This document shows positions 10,502 to 22,856 of a stretch of 64,000 nt of DNA, piece by piece. The translations under genes and the position numbers were made by a program. The number at the start of each line of letters is the position of its first letter. Position 1 is the first letter of the stretch. Origin of the DNA: Talpa occidentalis (lineage: Eukaryota; Chordata; Mammalia; Eulipotyphla; Talpidae); the NCBI RefSeq assembly GCF_014898055.3, contig NW_023604861.1, positions 97,094,083 to 97,158,082 on the forward strand. Reading direction: 5' to 3'. The notes below the pieces were generated by a model. It ran no database searches and was not told the origin of the DNA. It saw only the letters and a list, made by a program, of their open reading frames with translations.

Positions 10502-12189
10502 CTGGGGGCAGAGAGGAAAGGGAAGGAAATGAAATACTGAGGTGCCAGGGTACATTGCTTGCTCCCTACAGCTCCTCGGAGGGAGCTGTTCCATCCACAT
10601 CCTAGGGGAGCACAACCACATTTCCACATATCCCTTCTCATTCAGGCCACAGCCCATAGAACTCGAAGGCAGGCGAGAGTCAGCACCAGCTGGCAGCCAC
10701 TGCACTGGGGGCCTTGGCCCAGTGGGCCTGGGAGGGCAAAGCACCTAAAGTGGTCAACTATGACGCCTCTGGAGAGAGGATGCAGGTAGCTGATGTGCCC
10801 AGGCTGATGAGAGTAATGCTGGCTCCTCCAGACCCCCTTTGCAGCCCCTGCATGTGATGGCCAAGAGCCATCCTGTACCTTGACACTGCCCGCTGCCACC
10901 CTCTCCTGACCCAGCCTGAGTGGGCCCCTGCTCCTTGCAGTTATAAGAATTTTGACTAAATTCTACACTTAGGAGGTGCTGACACTAGTTATTTTCTCCC
11001 AGTGAGACACGTGCTTAGTTTGCTCAGTTTTTGCTTAAATGTGGAAGATAAAGAAACAAAACAAAACAAAAACAAACTCTCACAGTGTTATAAACCAATG
11101 TTACTCTGATTACGAAAATAGGGGGAAATTTATTTTTGAACAATACCCAGAGCTAAGAGTTTTTTACACTTTCCTCTTTGTTTCCAAACCTGGACTATAA
11201 TGATATTCTCTAGAGTAGGAAACTAATTTCGCGTTGGGGGTGGGCTTTTCCAGTGGGCACTGTAGAGGCTGTGAGGGCTGAAATGGCACCCTTGGAACAT
11301 ATCTTTTCTTTGAATTCCTGAGGTGTGATTACATGCAGAGAGAAATGTCACACCATGTGGAACACAGTGGTCACGGATCACCAGCGACAGGAGGGGCCTG
11401 GCTTTGAGTGGTAACTCTAGTTCTAAACTAGAGTAACTAGGTAACTCTAGAACCTAGTAACGAGGTAACTCTAGAACCAAACACTAGTTTGCTCCTCAGT
11501 CTCACGTTGGTCACTTCTAATACTGGTACTGGGAGCTCAGCCTTTATGGAGAGGGCAGGATACAGACACAGATGATGTCACCTCCCTGGTGGGAGCTGAT
11601 CTGACCTGGGACACACACACAGGCCAACCGCCTATTTCTCATTCAGCGAGTTTTCATTTTTACCAATACAGGCCCATATCCCCGAGGATTTAAAGTCTAA
11701 GAGCATTTTCAGGTAATGAAATCAGATTATAATATGTCATTTGATTACTACTTTACTGGCAAAGAAAACATGTTGGGCCTTATCTGTTGCTTAAAGTAAT
11801 AACACATCTGTGGAAATGCAATTTCTGTTTTCACATGTAGCATCAGAGTTAGGCAACACAGTGATATTTATTTTCAGTGATCAAAAGACTTTACTGTCTC
11901 CAACTCTGTAACAACTCACAAATAAGTGGTAAGTGTATTTAAGAATGACCCATTTTATTGCCTCAAAGAACAGTAACACTCAATGAGAACAAAATAGGTT
12001 TCTGTTCTGTTACAACATGGTAACTTGTCCAAAATGATTTCAAATTCACAGGCTTGGTTGCAAAACTCTCACATCCTCTCTGCTGACATGTCTTGTTCTT
12101 ATTTCTTTCTCCTAAGAGGTTACACCATGGAATCTGAATGAGAGATGATGTATGATAAAGAGAGCCAGGGCATCTGGGAAAGAGTCGTG

Positions 12190-12440
12190 GGGTTCTGAGA
12201 AGGACTGGCTCAGGAATCAGCCAGACCCAGGTAGTTATCCCAGTGCCGCTATGTCCAAGCTCTGTGACTCTGAGCAAGTTACTCAACATCCCTGAACCTC
12301 AATTTTATCAAATGCAAATTGGGAATAATAATACCTTTCTTACAGTGTTTTTGTAAAGTTTAAATGAGGTCTTTATGCAGAACACTTTGTTCATATTCTG
12401 GCCACTGTAAGTAACCAATTCTGGCTATTAGTAATGTCTA
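12190..12440 (+). mobile_element. MIR SINE
   Basis: The MIR core CTCTGTGACTCTGAGCAAGT, TACTCAACATCCCTGAACCT and GGGAATAATAATACCTTTCT is readable in order. Confidence 0.85.
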
Positions 12441-13421
12441 TAGCCCTACTGCACCTAGAAGGGGCTGTATTTGGGCCTTTTTTTCTGTACATTTAAAACC
12501 CTTTTACAGAGTTGAACTTGTAGTACTGTTCATGTCTTGGTATGCTGACAAAATAATTAAACTGTCTAGTTACCAAAGAAGAAGCTTATTTGACCCATTA
12601 ATGCAGCTCACTTTCTTTGTAGATTTCTTCTCCAGGCAAAAAATAGCATCTTTGGATTTCAGAAGTATTTCAGACCCCTAGATGGCTGATTTCTTTTTCC
12701 TCAAAATGACATCAGCTCAAATGTTCTGTTCTCTTCTGATAGTGAGTAGAGGGAGGAAGGAGGAAAGGAGGAGGTAACCTCATAGCTTGTCTGGAAGCAA
12801 AGTCTAGCCCAAAGAATCCTTGAGTTCACTATGATTTTCCTGGCTCTTTAAGGAAGTTGATTCTACATGTCATGCTGTCACTTGGTCCATAATAATCTGC
12901 TATGAAACTTTCTCCTCATTTAAGATCTCTAATCTTTCCAAACACAGTTAAGCCAGCATTAGAGCCACAGTGCCCAAACAAGGAGCTCTACAAAAATGAC
13001 ACATAATTTATCTCTGTGTAGTGTTTGGCAATTCTGGGTCAAAGTAACAGAACATTGAAGAGCCTTGAACTTGCTAGTATACACTCTGATCTTCAAGAAA
13101 GGCTAAAAAAATACCCAATACATTGTAAACTTATTTGCTCATGAATTCTTTTCTCACAAGTCTACTGAATGTATGGGAATGAAAAATACTAGCTACACTT
13201 ATCAAAGACCATGCCATTCGGAGAGAAACTCTCTAGCTGGTTTAGATGTTCAACATTGAGTCCATAGTGTCATAAATGTCACTATATTCAAAGTCGTGTA
13301 TTCAGATGGAAAAAAAGGAGAGCAGACACAGGTCCAACTTCAAGGAGAACAGATTGTACTTGCTCTGACCTTTGGATTTTAAGCCTTGATTTAGAAAGCA
13401 AGGGACATCAAGAAAAATAGA

Positions 13422-13446
13422 ACAACAACAACAACAACAACAACAA
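13422..13446. repeat. (CAA)n microsatellite
   Basis: Eight CAA units in a row, ending in CAAAAACCCACC. Confidence 0.93.
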
Positions 13447-15448
13447 AAACCCACCACCAACATCTTCAAGACATAGTAAATGTCCACAGAGCAAATATCA
13501 GGAGTTTTAGCCTGAAAGTGTATTGTAACAGTTGTGGGATAACAAAAGTATAAACTTTGAAAACTAGGTTTTCAATGTAATTGCAATAACCCATCAAAGT
13601 CTGCTTTAAAAAATTTTCTGATATTACTCAAAACACCATTATTAGAGGAATAAGTAAGAATAGCTTTTAAAAGTACCCAAGCTTTGAATAAAGATGTAGC
13701 TTTAGTAGCATTTTTCAAAAAACAAATAAAAAGGCAACTTCAAGAGGTATAGTTGTGCCTTGTTCATAACCTTTCCAAACGAAAGGAGTTCAGGAAATTG
13801 AGGTGATGGGTGCAGAAATCATCTCAAATTTCACTTTGGGCACAGGTTCCCCCCAGGGTTGGCTTTTCTTCAATGTTTATATTTGCTTCCACTTGTGGCT
13901 CATGAGCTTGAAGTTTAGCTGCATCAGAGAATGTTATCCAAAGTCAAGTTGGCCACTAAGCCTTTTGTTGTCACAAGACCTCGATGATGCACAACGCACA
14001 GCCCAAGTACAGTGCAATGACCTTCTCACTGGGATGACCCAGCATCTTCAAGGAGGTAATGCCTGGAAAGGTCACAGCCCTCACTGTGGCCCTATTGTTC
14101 TCACCATAGACGGGATCGTTCTGAACAAAGGGCACCGAGCATGAACAGCACGGCTGAGTGTTAATGACTTTCAGTGTAGTAGGCTCTCCGGCTGCATCAT
14201 TCATTAGGTTTCCTCGCTCCCACCCTTCAGCGTGCCTTAGCGCAAGAGGACCATTTGAAAGCAATGACTTCACCCACGCCAGGGGAGAAGTAGAATGACC
14301 CGCAGCTATTTAAACAAACCGTTTTTTTTTTTATAACACTCAAGTGATGCTCATAATCACTATCTTCTGCCAACTAGAGAAGATAAAATGCTACCAAACT
14401 AGAACATAGTTATCGAACCTTCATGCATTTATACTAAGAATTTAACCTTGTGAAACAGAGCTTTGTTTTAAGAAAGACATTTGATTCCCTTGACTCAGTT
14501 AATGTGGGGATGCAGTTGGTCAGTAGACACCTTGCACAAATGCCTTGAGATAAAGACCAGGAAATGAGAGACCTCTAGAGTTACAATTCTTAAGCAGGGT
14601 TTTGACTGGTACAAATAACCTGTTATCATTTATTATGAGACAGAGGGACTGTGGCATTCTAGCTCTCATCTTTTTCTTATACTTCCATCAACTGCTGCTT
14701 TCAACATCCTGCTTCCTGATGGGTAAACTGAGGCAAGGAAAGAAGAAAAATAATCCCAATTATCCTTTCAAAAAACATAAGTTTTAATAAAAACTGGGTG
14801 ATGTGAGTTTGAAAATGGCCACACCAGCTTGGATGCCAATAGTGAGTACAGTAGATCACCTTCCTGCCAAGAAGCTGTGTTCCTTCGCATGCTAGCCCAT
14901 ACAAGAGCTACCAGGATGCTAAGATCTGATCTGTCACCAGGGCACATCAATTAAGAGTGTGACAACACAAAAGAAACATGCTTTCTATGATGGTGGAAAA
15001 GAACATAGCCGAGAGAAGAGCAGTGTACCCACACTCCATGTCACAAAGAAATTAGTGCACTTCAATCCTCTTCTTTTCCCAAGTAGGAAGGGGACCTGTC
15101 TGGGTGCTCCCCACCCAACCACACTCAGGCATCATCACCCAGCTGTTTGCCCTATCATGTCTTGGGCCCAGTGTTCATATCATAAGAGTGATCTTTAAAA
15201 CCTCATTGCAATTAAAGTTGGACATCCTCCTGAGCTTGACTAGAGTCATACCTAATCAAGTCATACCCACTAGAAGGGCACTGACTGGTGCTTAGGGAGG
15301 TAGCTCTTTTCTTGGCTCAGTTTACCCATCAGGAAGCAGACTGTTGAAAGAAGCAGGTGATGGAAATATCTGCTATATGGAAATACCCACTGTGCTTCTT
15401 ATTTGATGTTGTGAAATAGCAGAGTTCTACATTAAAGAGTCACATTAG

Positions 15449-15736
15449 GGCCTCCCCTCGTGGCGCAGGCAGTTGAGCGCAGTGCTGTGAAGCTGTCCAA
15501 AGCCTCTGCAGCACCAGTTCAATCCTGGCTGGCAGGTGAGGGTCCCACATGGCGCAATAGACCTCTCCTGTCACACTCGCTGCTTCCCTCAGCAGTGTAT
15601 TTCAGTCAGTCTGCCTGTTCTGTCCCCTGCTCTGTCTCTGGTGAATCCTCTCACCCTCCTGTGAATCTGGCCTGTACTCTAGTTTTTGTATAAATAAATA
15701 AATAAATAAATCTTTAAAAAAATGTTAAAAAAAAAT
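15449..15736 (+). mobile_element. tRNA-derived SINE
   Basis: The head GGCCTCCCCTCGTGGCGCAG, box B (GTTCAATCCTGG), body and AAATAAATAAATAAATC tail are all present. The target duplication AGTCACATTAG lies at 15438-15448 and 15737-15747. A second SINE begins directly after the right-hand copy. Confidence 0.93.
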
Positions 15737-15747
15737 AGTCACATTAG

Positions 15748-16017
15748 TGGGCCTCCCTGGTGGCGCAAGGGGTTAAGACACAACCTATGAAGATATCACC
15801 AGCCATTGCAGCATGAGTTCAATCCCCGGCCAGGGAGCTACCCACATGGCACAGCAGACCTCTCTTGTCTTGCCCGCTGCTCCTCTCAGCAGTGTATTTT
15901 AGTCAATCTGCCCGTTCTGTTCCCCATTGCTGTCTCTGGTGAATCCTTTCACCCCCCACACCTCTGGCCTGTACCCCAGTTCTTGTATGCATAAATAAAT
16001 AAGTCTTTTAAAAAAAG
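15748..16017 (+). mobile_element. tRNA-derived SINE, stacked on the previous one
   Basis: The head GGGCCTCCCTGGTGGCGCAA, box B (GTTCAATCCCCGG), body and ATAAATAAATAAGTC tail are readable. The left duplication AGTCACATTAG is shared with the previous SINE, and the right copy AGTTACATTAG is at 16018-16028. Confidence 0.93.
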
Positions 16018-16098
16018 AGTTACATTAGTAATATACTAATTTACATTAGAAAATCCTTACTGAATACGACTGATATTCAATATACATTTGTTGACAAT

Positions 16099-16520
16099 TG
16101 TGATTGTTATTTTATGTGTCAACTTGCCTCAGTCATGGTACCCAAGTTTCTTGTCAAACATGAGTTTAGATGTTGCTATGAAGGTATTTGTAAGGTGAGA
16201 GTAACATTAAAAGTAGTATATTTTGAGTAAAGCAGATGAGTCTCTATAATGTATTTAGGCCTCATCTCATCCACTCACTAAAAGGTTTTAAGAGAAAAAG
16301 ACTTGAGGTACCTGAGCAAGACAAGCTCTGCCAGCAGAGGTGCATCATCAACTCTTGCCTGTCTCTCAGCCTGCTGGCCTCATCTGCAGATCAACACCAT
16401 GAGCCAATTTCTTAAAATAAATCTCTCTGCCTCCAATTCTTTCTCTAGACATACATAAAACCCCCTCTTACTCCAACTTCTTCTTCTATGTTCCTCTGGA
16501 AAATCCTGATTGACTAATAT
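16099..16520 (+). mobile_element. Ancient LTR-like repeat (family not assigned)
   Basis: TGTGATTGTTATTTTATGTG, GTATTTAGGCCTCATCTCAT and CCAATTTCTTAAAATAAATC followed by GATTGACTAATA match a widespread mammalian repeat. Another fragment is at 46745-47032. Confidence 0.65.
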
Positions 16521-16818
16521 GCCAATAATGTAAGTGGCATGGTGGGTCACTGATCTTCTGGACTTCGCAGCCACAGCTCCTCTTTTCTAGCACTATCACC
16601 TTGATTTTCCTTGGGAACTTCCCTCCCCAAATCTCAGTCCAAGTGGGGTCTCTGACTGTGAACTAAGTGTACAATAAGAACCAATTAGAAAGGGAGAGAC
16701 CAAACTCTGATGACATCATAAGTGCACCTGGATTCAGGTGGCCTGAAAGCCAGCCCGACACAGGAGTTCCAGGCATGGGAGTGACTTCCAGTATGTATCT
16801 ATTCTTGCCTGTGTGGCT

Positions 16819-17117
16819 TTTTTTTTTAAAGATTTATTTATTTATGCATACAAGAACCGGAGTGTAGACCATAGGTGCGGGGGTGAGAAGATACACCAGA
16901 GAGAGTAGGGAGCAGAACAGGCAGATCGACTGAAATACACTGCTTAGGGGACCAGTGGGAGAGACAGAAGAGGTCTTCTGCACCATGTGGGTCACCTTCC
17001 TTGGCCAGGGATTGAACTTATGCTGTGCTAGCTGGCTGTGCTGTGTAGCTGTGCTACTGGCTGGTGCTAGCTAGCTTGATAGCACTGTCTTTAACCTCTG
17101 CACCACCAGAGAGGGCC
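16819..17117 (-). mobile_element. tRNA-derived SINE, diverged, with an internal GCTAGCTG-rich expansion
   Basis: The antisense copy has a poly-T/TTTATTTATTTATG tail and a body matching the family (CACCAGAGAGAG, CAGGCAGATCGACTGAAATA). Between box B and the 5' end an extra 50 bp or so of degenerate GCTAGCTG/CTGTG repeats has been gained. No clear target duplication was found. Confidence 0.85.
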
Positions 17118-17827
17118 CCTATGTTGTTTTTTGTGGGGTAGGGAGAGTATAGCTTGGTGATGGCAGAACCAGTTGCTGTTCTGGATATGGACACAAAGGT
17201 CTAAACTGAAATACCCAAGAGGTAACTCATAATCCTTATTTCTGAAGATATCATAAAGAATTTACTCTTTCTCAGGTACACAGTTCTCTGAATAGACATC
17301 AAATAAATACATTTTATGATATATTTTTAGTTAGAAGCCAAACTTTCAAAATGGCCAAATAGCTAGCGTTGCTATTAATCTGTCAGTGAAATAGACCTTA
17401 GGAAGGAAGTGATTTCCACTCAGGCTTTTATAGAGATAAGCTATGTTCTAGAGGCAGTTCCCAGCTTTTATGGCCAGAGCACAGTGCCACGTGTGCACTC
17501 AGGGTATATGGCACATTGCTTTCTAGGTCCACACCATGGCTGACCCCGGATATATATGTGAGAAAATGATTAGGGATCATTCTAAATCAGGTGGTCTATT
17601 TCCTCAAAAGTTAAAGAAATATAGAGCCCTAAAATATTTTTCTTCAAAGGGCCATTTTGTCCATGGGGGTAAGTTGGGGAAATAAGTTTACCTAAGAAGG
17701 TCTTGAACAAGAAATACTTAGCTCCCTGCTGATTTCTACTGATGAAGCCCATGGATGCTTAGTGGGTGACAGCAGGCTGTCTTCAGGGCTGAGGCTGCCT
17801 CTCATGTCACCCTAGATATCTTATCAC

Positions 17828-17880
17828 AATCAGTGCACTTCTCTTTGGAAAATACAGGTTTTCACTAAAGTGCACTGATT
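17828..17880. repeat. Perfect 13-bp inverted repeat forming a 53-nt hairpin
   Basis: AATCAGTGCACTT (17828-17840) and AAGTGCACTGATT (17868-17880) are perfect reverse complements separated by 27 nt. Within the spacer TGGAAAA and TTTTCA can pair further. It lies in intron 8 with no recognised repeat around it. Confidence 0.85.
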
Positions 17881-18821
17881 ATCTTAATATGTACTGGGCT
17901 TATTATTACCCTTTTAAAATGAACTAATGTATAACTACTTTAATTTTGAATATGGAAAATATGAACAGATATACCCATATCAATCAAAGCTGAGAGACTT
18001 AATAACATTTTTTAAAATTAAGGTGATATTGACTTATAACACTGTATGGGTCAGGGGTACAGCTTCTCACCTCAGCAATTGCACGTACAAACCATGCGTA
18101 TCCCCAAATGTCCAGTCACTATTCACTATTCACCACCCAATCCCTTCTACTTGTCTGATTACCCCCTTCTCCTCTGGTTGCCACCACTCTGTTGTCAGGA
18201 GATGCAATGATTTTTAAGAGAGTGACAGGGTCCTATGACAAAAAAAGTCTGATGACTGTTGCCAAACGTGATGTCAAGCAAAATGGAATTAAATTCTTTC
18301 TTAAATTAAAAGAATGGCCAATCATATTATGGGGATGGTGGAGGTGCTATCCAGGCCAGCATCTTCTATACATCCTCAGGGCACTTTTCAGAGAGTGGCA
18401 GGAGCAAGCTGCTGAGCTACCTGGGCAGCTGGCTATATGCCTGGGTGGCCAAAAGGCAGATGTGAAGGTTACACTTCTCAATAAATTTAATTTTCTCATT
18501 TGTAAAAGAATAAAATTAATAAGTCATCTTCATAACAGCTAACTTTCAAATGGTACTCCTGGGTTCAAGATTTTTACTGGCTCCCTGCCATCTGCCAAAT
18601 TCTCCCTGACATCTTGGCCTGACTTTCAGATCCTGGCATACTTGGGCCATGACTCATGTTCCAGGCCTTTGACTGAGTCACATTCCCCCAAAACTGTTAA
18701 ATTACGCCATCTCACATTATCATTTCCCATCTGAAATACCTCAATCTTTACCTGTTCAAATTATTCCCAGCCCAGGTCAAGTACAGGCAGTCTGCCATGG
18801 GCCCAAGCATCGTATGCAGCC

Positions 18822-19260
18822 TGGCTAAGCATGCAAAACAGCCAGGCCTGTCCATCCCCTGAGCCTGAGCCACTTGTGGGCTGGTCACAAAGGCATGAAG
18901 TCTGTCAAGTGGCTGCAGCAGGAACACCATGTACCCACACAGAGCCCAGGCTTGTGGGTCAGGGGTGCAGCTTCTCACCTCAGCACCTGCACGGACACAC
19001 CACGCCTATCCCCACCGCCCCCAAATTGCAAATTTGCTCCTTGCTGCATAAGGGCCAAGTTTTTGGTTCTGAGACCCTCAGAGGTACAATAAACTAACTG
19101 GACTCATTGCATAGCATCATGGAGCCTGCGGACAGGGAACTTGTGCCACAGGCTGATGCCCTTGAGGTCTGCCATGCAGGGGCTGGTAAACAGCCTTATT
19201 CTGGTCCATTGAGTGTTGTCCTTGTGTCCGATTTTTGGCCACTATGTTGCTGCACCAACA
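18822..19260 (+). mobile_element. Candidate solo LTR
   Basis: The 439-bp block starts TGGCTAAGC and ends CACCAACA, with a possible 4-bp duplication AGCC at 18818-18821 and 19261-19264. AATAAA sits at 19088-19093, where an LTR polyadenylation signal would be. Only the short duplication and layout support this. Confidence 0.45.
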
Positions 19261-19739
19261 AGCCTTCCTGCTTGCTTGCTTAGCCCTCTGCTTTGGACAC
19301 TGGTTGCTTCTTGCCATTTTCTCTTAGGCTGAGGTTCTTCAGAAAACCATCCTCTGAAGTTTCCAAGAGGCTATCAATTGCTGGACTGCTAAACCCTGTA
19401 GTCCCTTGTTCTTTTCTGGTTATCTGGGTAGTACACATCGTCTTCTTATAAAAGTCTGTTTCCTGAAGGCAGGAACCAGGTGATAACAGAGGATAAGTTC
19501 TCTACACATTCACTGGATAAGTAAATGAATGGATGGATGAGTGAGTGGAGTAAGTCCCAAAGGATCCTTGGAACTTTGTGGCTGACAGGGATTGCTATTT
19601 TTCATATTTTTCGTATTCCCTGAAAGGTGCTTGCCTAACTCAGTCTTACCAGGTTTTTTCACCACAAACTGAAAGCTTCTGAAACAGTCTTAAATCATCA
19701 AATCAAAGCAAAGACACAGCCTTTGGGATTCAGACTTAC

Positions 19740-19891
19740 GGAAGTCTCTGCACTCTGCCACATGTGGGATATCCGGTAGCCCACCAGCTCCCCCTCCTGC
19801 CGCTTAATTGGAGGCTGGATCCATCTGACATCCAACTTATCACTAGATTCATTCAGAAACATAGTGATGTTCGAAGGTGCTGCTGATGGGG
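19740..19891 (-). CDS. MERTK: MERTK exon 8: first half of FN3 domain 2
   Basis: The exon reads [20 protein letters not shown], then [20 protein letters not shown], then [17 protein letters not shown] and [14 protein letters not shown] are the FN3 B/C-strand signature of TAM receptors and are near-identical to human Mer. NIT and NES are glycosylation sequons. The acceptor is TTTTGTAG and the donor GTAAGT. The 152 bp hold 50 codons; two leading bases complete the alanine split from exon 7, and the exon ends in phase 0. Confidence 0.97.
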
Positions 19892-20204
19892 CTACAAAAG
19901 AAAAAGGAGGGAAGGCTGAAGCACCCAGAGAAAAACACACAGAGATTTGTTTTCTTCTTGGTTTTGAATGTCTGGTTTTTGAACATTCTGTGAAAAATCA
20001 CTCAAATGACTCCAAGATTAGTAGCATATTTTCACTCTGTTTTCAATTTAAGACCAGTGAGGTTTTTGTTTGTTTGTTTGTTTGTATAAGTAAGCACTTT
20101 TCAAACTGAAATCACAAATAAGAGGAAGGGAGGGAAGAAGGTGGGTGAAATTCATGGACTCCTGTTAGGGAAGCAAAGCAGACACAGCTTCAACAGGGTT
20201 TCCC

Positions 20205-20530
20205 AATAGAAACCAAATATCGGATGGTTTCACTTAGAGCAGGAATATAGGGGAAACAAATAAAAAAAATGACAGTACAAAACACAACAAAGCAAAAACA
20301 GACAATTATAAATCAGAAACATCCTGCAGGGGAGGAGGAGGAAGAGGAATCAGGAGGGACGGAGGGAGGAGCACAGAGGACTGAGGTGATGGTGCACGGG
20401 TGCATTGGTGAAGGAAACTCTATGGGGACGACACCTGAGGGGGTGGGGGAAGCAAATATTGTTTAAAAATGAACAATGATGTAAAAAATAAAAATAAATA
20501 AAATTGAACTGAATAAAAAAAATGTTATAA
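20205..20530 (+). mobile_element. LINE-1 3'UTR fragment (second L1 subfamily)
   Basis: The sequence ACCAAATATCGGATGGTTTC is followed by a purine-rich GGAGGAGGAGGAAGAGGAA tract and an A-rich tail. It resembles the antisense piece at 37300-37658 more than the copies at 2843 or 56362. Boundaries are approximate and no duplication was found. Confidence 0.8.
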
Positions 20531-22387
20531 CCAAGGGGGGGAAAAAAAAGAAACCTTTGGGGTAGAGAGTTCAACAAGGCTGAGGAGATTGGTTCTATGT
20601 GTTTGAGATGTCCAAGCAGGGAACAATCAATCAATCATTCACTGTTATTTCATTATTGAAGATCAGAGGGTCAAATGTTAATTACTTATTGAGATGGCAA
20701 AATGTAGAATACTATTCTTAAAATTAACAATATGAAAAGCAAAACAAAATATTAATAAAGTTAGAAGATAAACTCTAGTTTATCTTCTGTAGTAAATTCT
20801 ACACAAGTCATGTACCCCTTTATGTCAAAATGGCAAAAAATACCCTCATAAGGTCACAGGAACAGCACTCAAGAAAAAGTGTGTATATATGAATGTACAT
20901 ATGTATGTATGTATTTCCATAAAATAATTTGGGAAACTAGTCAACGTCATGGTACTTTCTTATCTGGGAAGAAGGAATTTGACTATTCCATTAAAACTGA
21001 AAATAATATGCTCTTTTATTTTGTATTTTATTTATAAAGATTTATAAGGATTTTTTGTCCTTAAAGCATAATAGCAACAAAAAGGAATAAATGTGATAGC
21101 CAAAAATCATCATATATTTTGATACATTTTCCAATGCAATACTAACAGTGAAAAGAACTAAGTAGATTAGGTATTTTAATATGAAAAATATCTACTGGGG
21201 GAAAAATCAAATTGCAAAAAAGGATATAAGTGTGATCCATTTTAGAAATGAAAAAATAAGTATTTGATATTTAGAAGAAATTAAAACACTTGTGATAATG
21301 CACAAGTGCCTGTAGTTGTATTTAGGGGAGGTTTCAGGAACAGCAATCATGATGTTAAATGAATTTCAGCTTAGGGAATGTCATATAGGTAAAGTTGTGC
21401 CTATGAGTCATATACTTTCTAATCTGTTGTAGAATTTTTGAGTAAACAAGGCCAACTCAATGTGTCTTTATAGTCTAAGAATTTCAAGAATACTCTTGAA
21501 AATTGCAATATGATTAGTAAAATAAAATATTCATTAGAATTAGAAATAAATCAAGTAAATCTCTAAGAAAGTAGAATAAAAAGTCAAAGAGGTCAGTTTG
21601 AAAAAAGAAAATTGAGAAAGCAATTGAAGAGGTCCATCAGCTGTTTAATATAATTTCTGAAAAGAAAAACATGGAACATTTTCAAAGAAGAAAATGCATA
21701 AGAGAAATTTTCAAAACAGAAGCACTTGTTTCTTTCCAGGTTGAAAAGGCCACTGATCACCCATGATAATGACTGAAACAAATTCCGCTTCATAGCTCAT
21801 TACAACACTATGATTATAAAAGATATCTTTAGAAACTAAAAAGTAGTTCACCTAGAAAATACAAGCACCAGAGTTCTTCAGAATTCTCAAAACTATGAAG
21901 TTAAAAACCAATGCAGAAATGCTTTTAGAATCTTGAGGGAAAATAATTTCCAATGTAAAATTCTATACTAGGAAAAATTATCAGTCCAGTATCACACAAT
22001 GACATGTAAGTTGTGACAGTTTGTATTTTTTACACATGTTCTCTCAGGAGCCAATTGAGGATGTTTTTCATGCAAATGAGGGAGTAAAGCAAGAAAGACA
22101 ATGCTCAGAAGAAGACAATGGAATCACTAGATGATTCTGGAGGAAGACAGGAAAAGAACCACCTGAAAGAACTAGAGATAATTCTTTATTTCTAGTGTGT
22201 GAGCCTCAGTCAGGGCTCAGAATAGTTCTCTAACCTGTTCTAATCAATCAGACTGGGAAGTCTAATGATTTCTCTGGCACACAGTAGGTTCTTGCTGAAG
22301 TTTAGTCACCTTCACAAGGAGGACTGGGTATAGAACACATAGTAGCATCATCCTTCCTAGTGTGGGCTTCCCTCATGCATGAGCTTT

Positions 22388-22856
22388 TGTTAGGGGGAAA
22401 AGGATGTCCAAAGCAAATTCCATATAGGCTTTGTGGACTCCACCCCCACCCCAGGTCAAAGCCAAAGACACTGGGAACTCCAAATCCCATCACCACCAAA
22501 GGGAAGGTGGCTGGGACCTGAGGGTGGGGTTAAGCAGCCAGGTGGATACAAAAGGCAGACACGTGGGCTTTGGGAGGGTCCCCCATTTTGGCTCTCCACC
22601 AGCTAGCAGCGTCCGGCCAGCTCTGAGAGTGACTTTGGGTTTCCAGGTCGTCGGATGGGTAGGACGCATTAAAGACTTTATTTCCCTATTTTCTCCCTGA
22701 GTTGTACATTTTCCTTATTTCCTTTTCTCTTGTAAATAAACCTTTTATTAACCCTTTGGCGTGTGTCTGTAGTAGAGTATTCATAAGTCCCTTTAAAGCG
22801 CGCGGGTGAGGACCCACAGCCAGGAACCCATTTAATATCGGGGTTGCTCTATAGCA
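22388..22856 (+). mobile_element. Solo LTR of an endogenous retrovirus (469 bp)
   Basis: The LTR begins TGTTAGGGGG and ends TCTATAGCA, flanked by a perfect 4-bp duplication CTTT (22384-22387 and 22857-22860). A 4-bp duplication is typical of gammaretrovirus-like (ERV1) integration. AATAAA polyadenylation-type sequence is present near 22735. No internal viral genes are present. A related, shortened copy is at 39067-39148. Confidence 0.85.

Larger units (their letters stand above)
10502..19739 (-). other. MERTK: MERTK intron 8
   Basis: This 9.2 kb intron contains a small hairpin cluster (11413-11478), a MIR (12190-12440), a CAA microsatellite, a possible decayed coding-like block (13971-14273), two stacked SINEs (15449-16017), an LTR-like repeat (16099-16520), an antisense SINE (16819-17117), a perfect-stem hairpin (17828-17880) and a candidate solo LTR (18822-19260). 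The gaps 10502-11412, 12441-13425, 14274-15437 and 17118-17827 show nothing recognisable. Confidence 0.9.
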
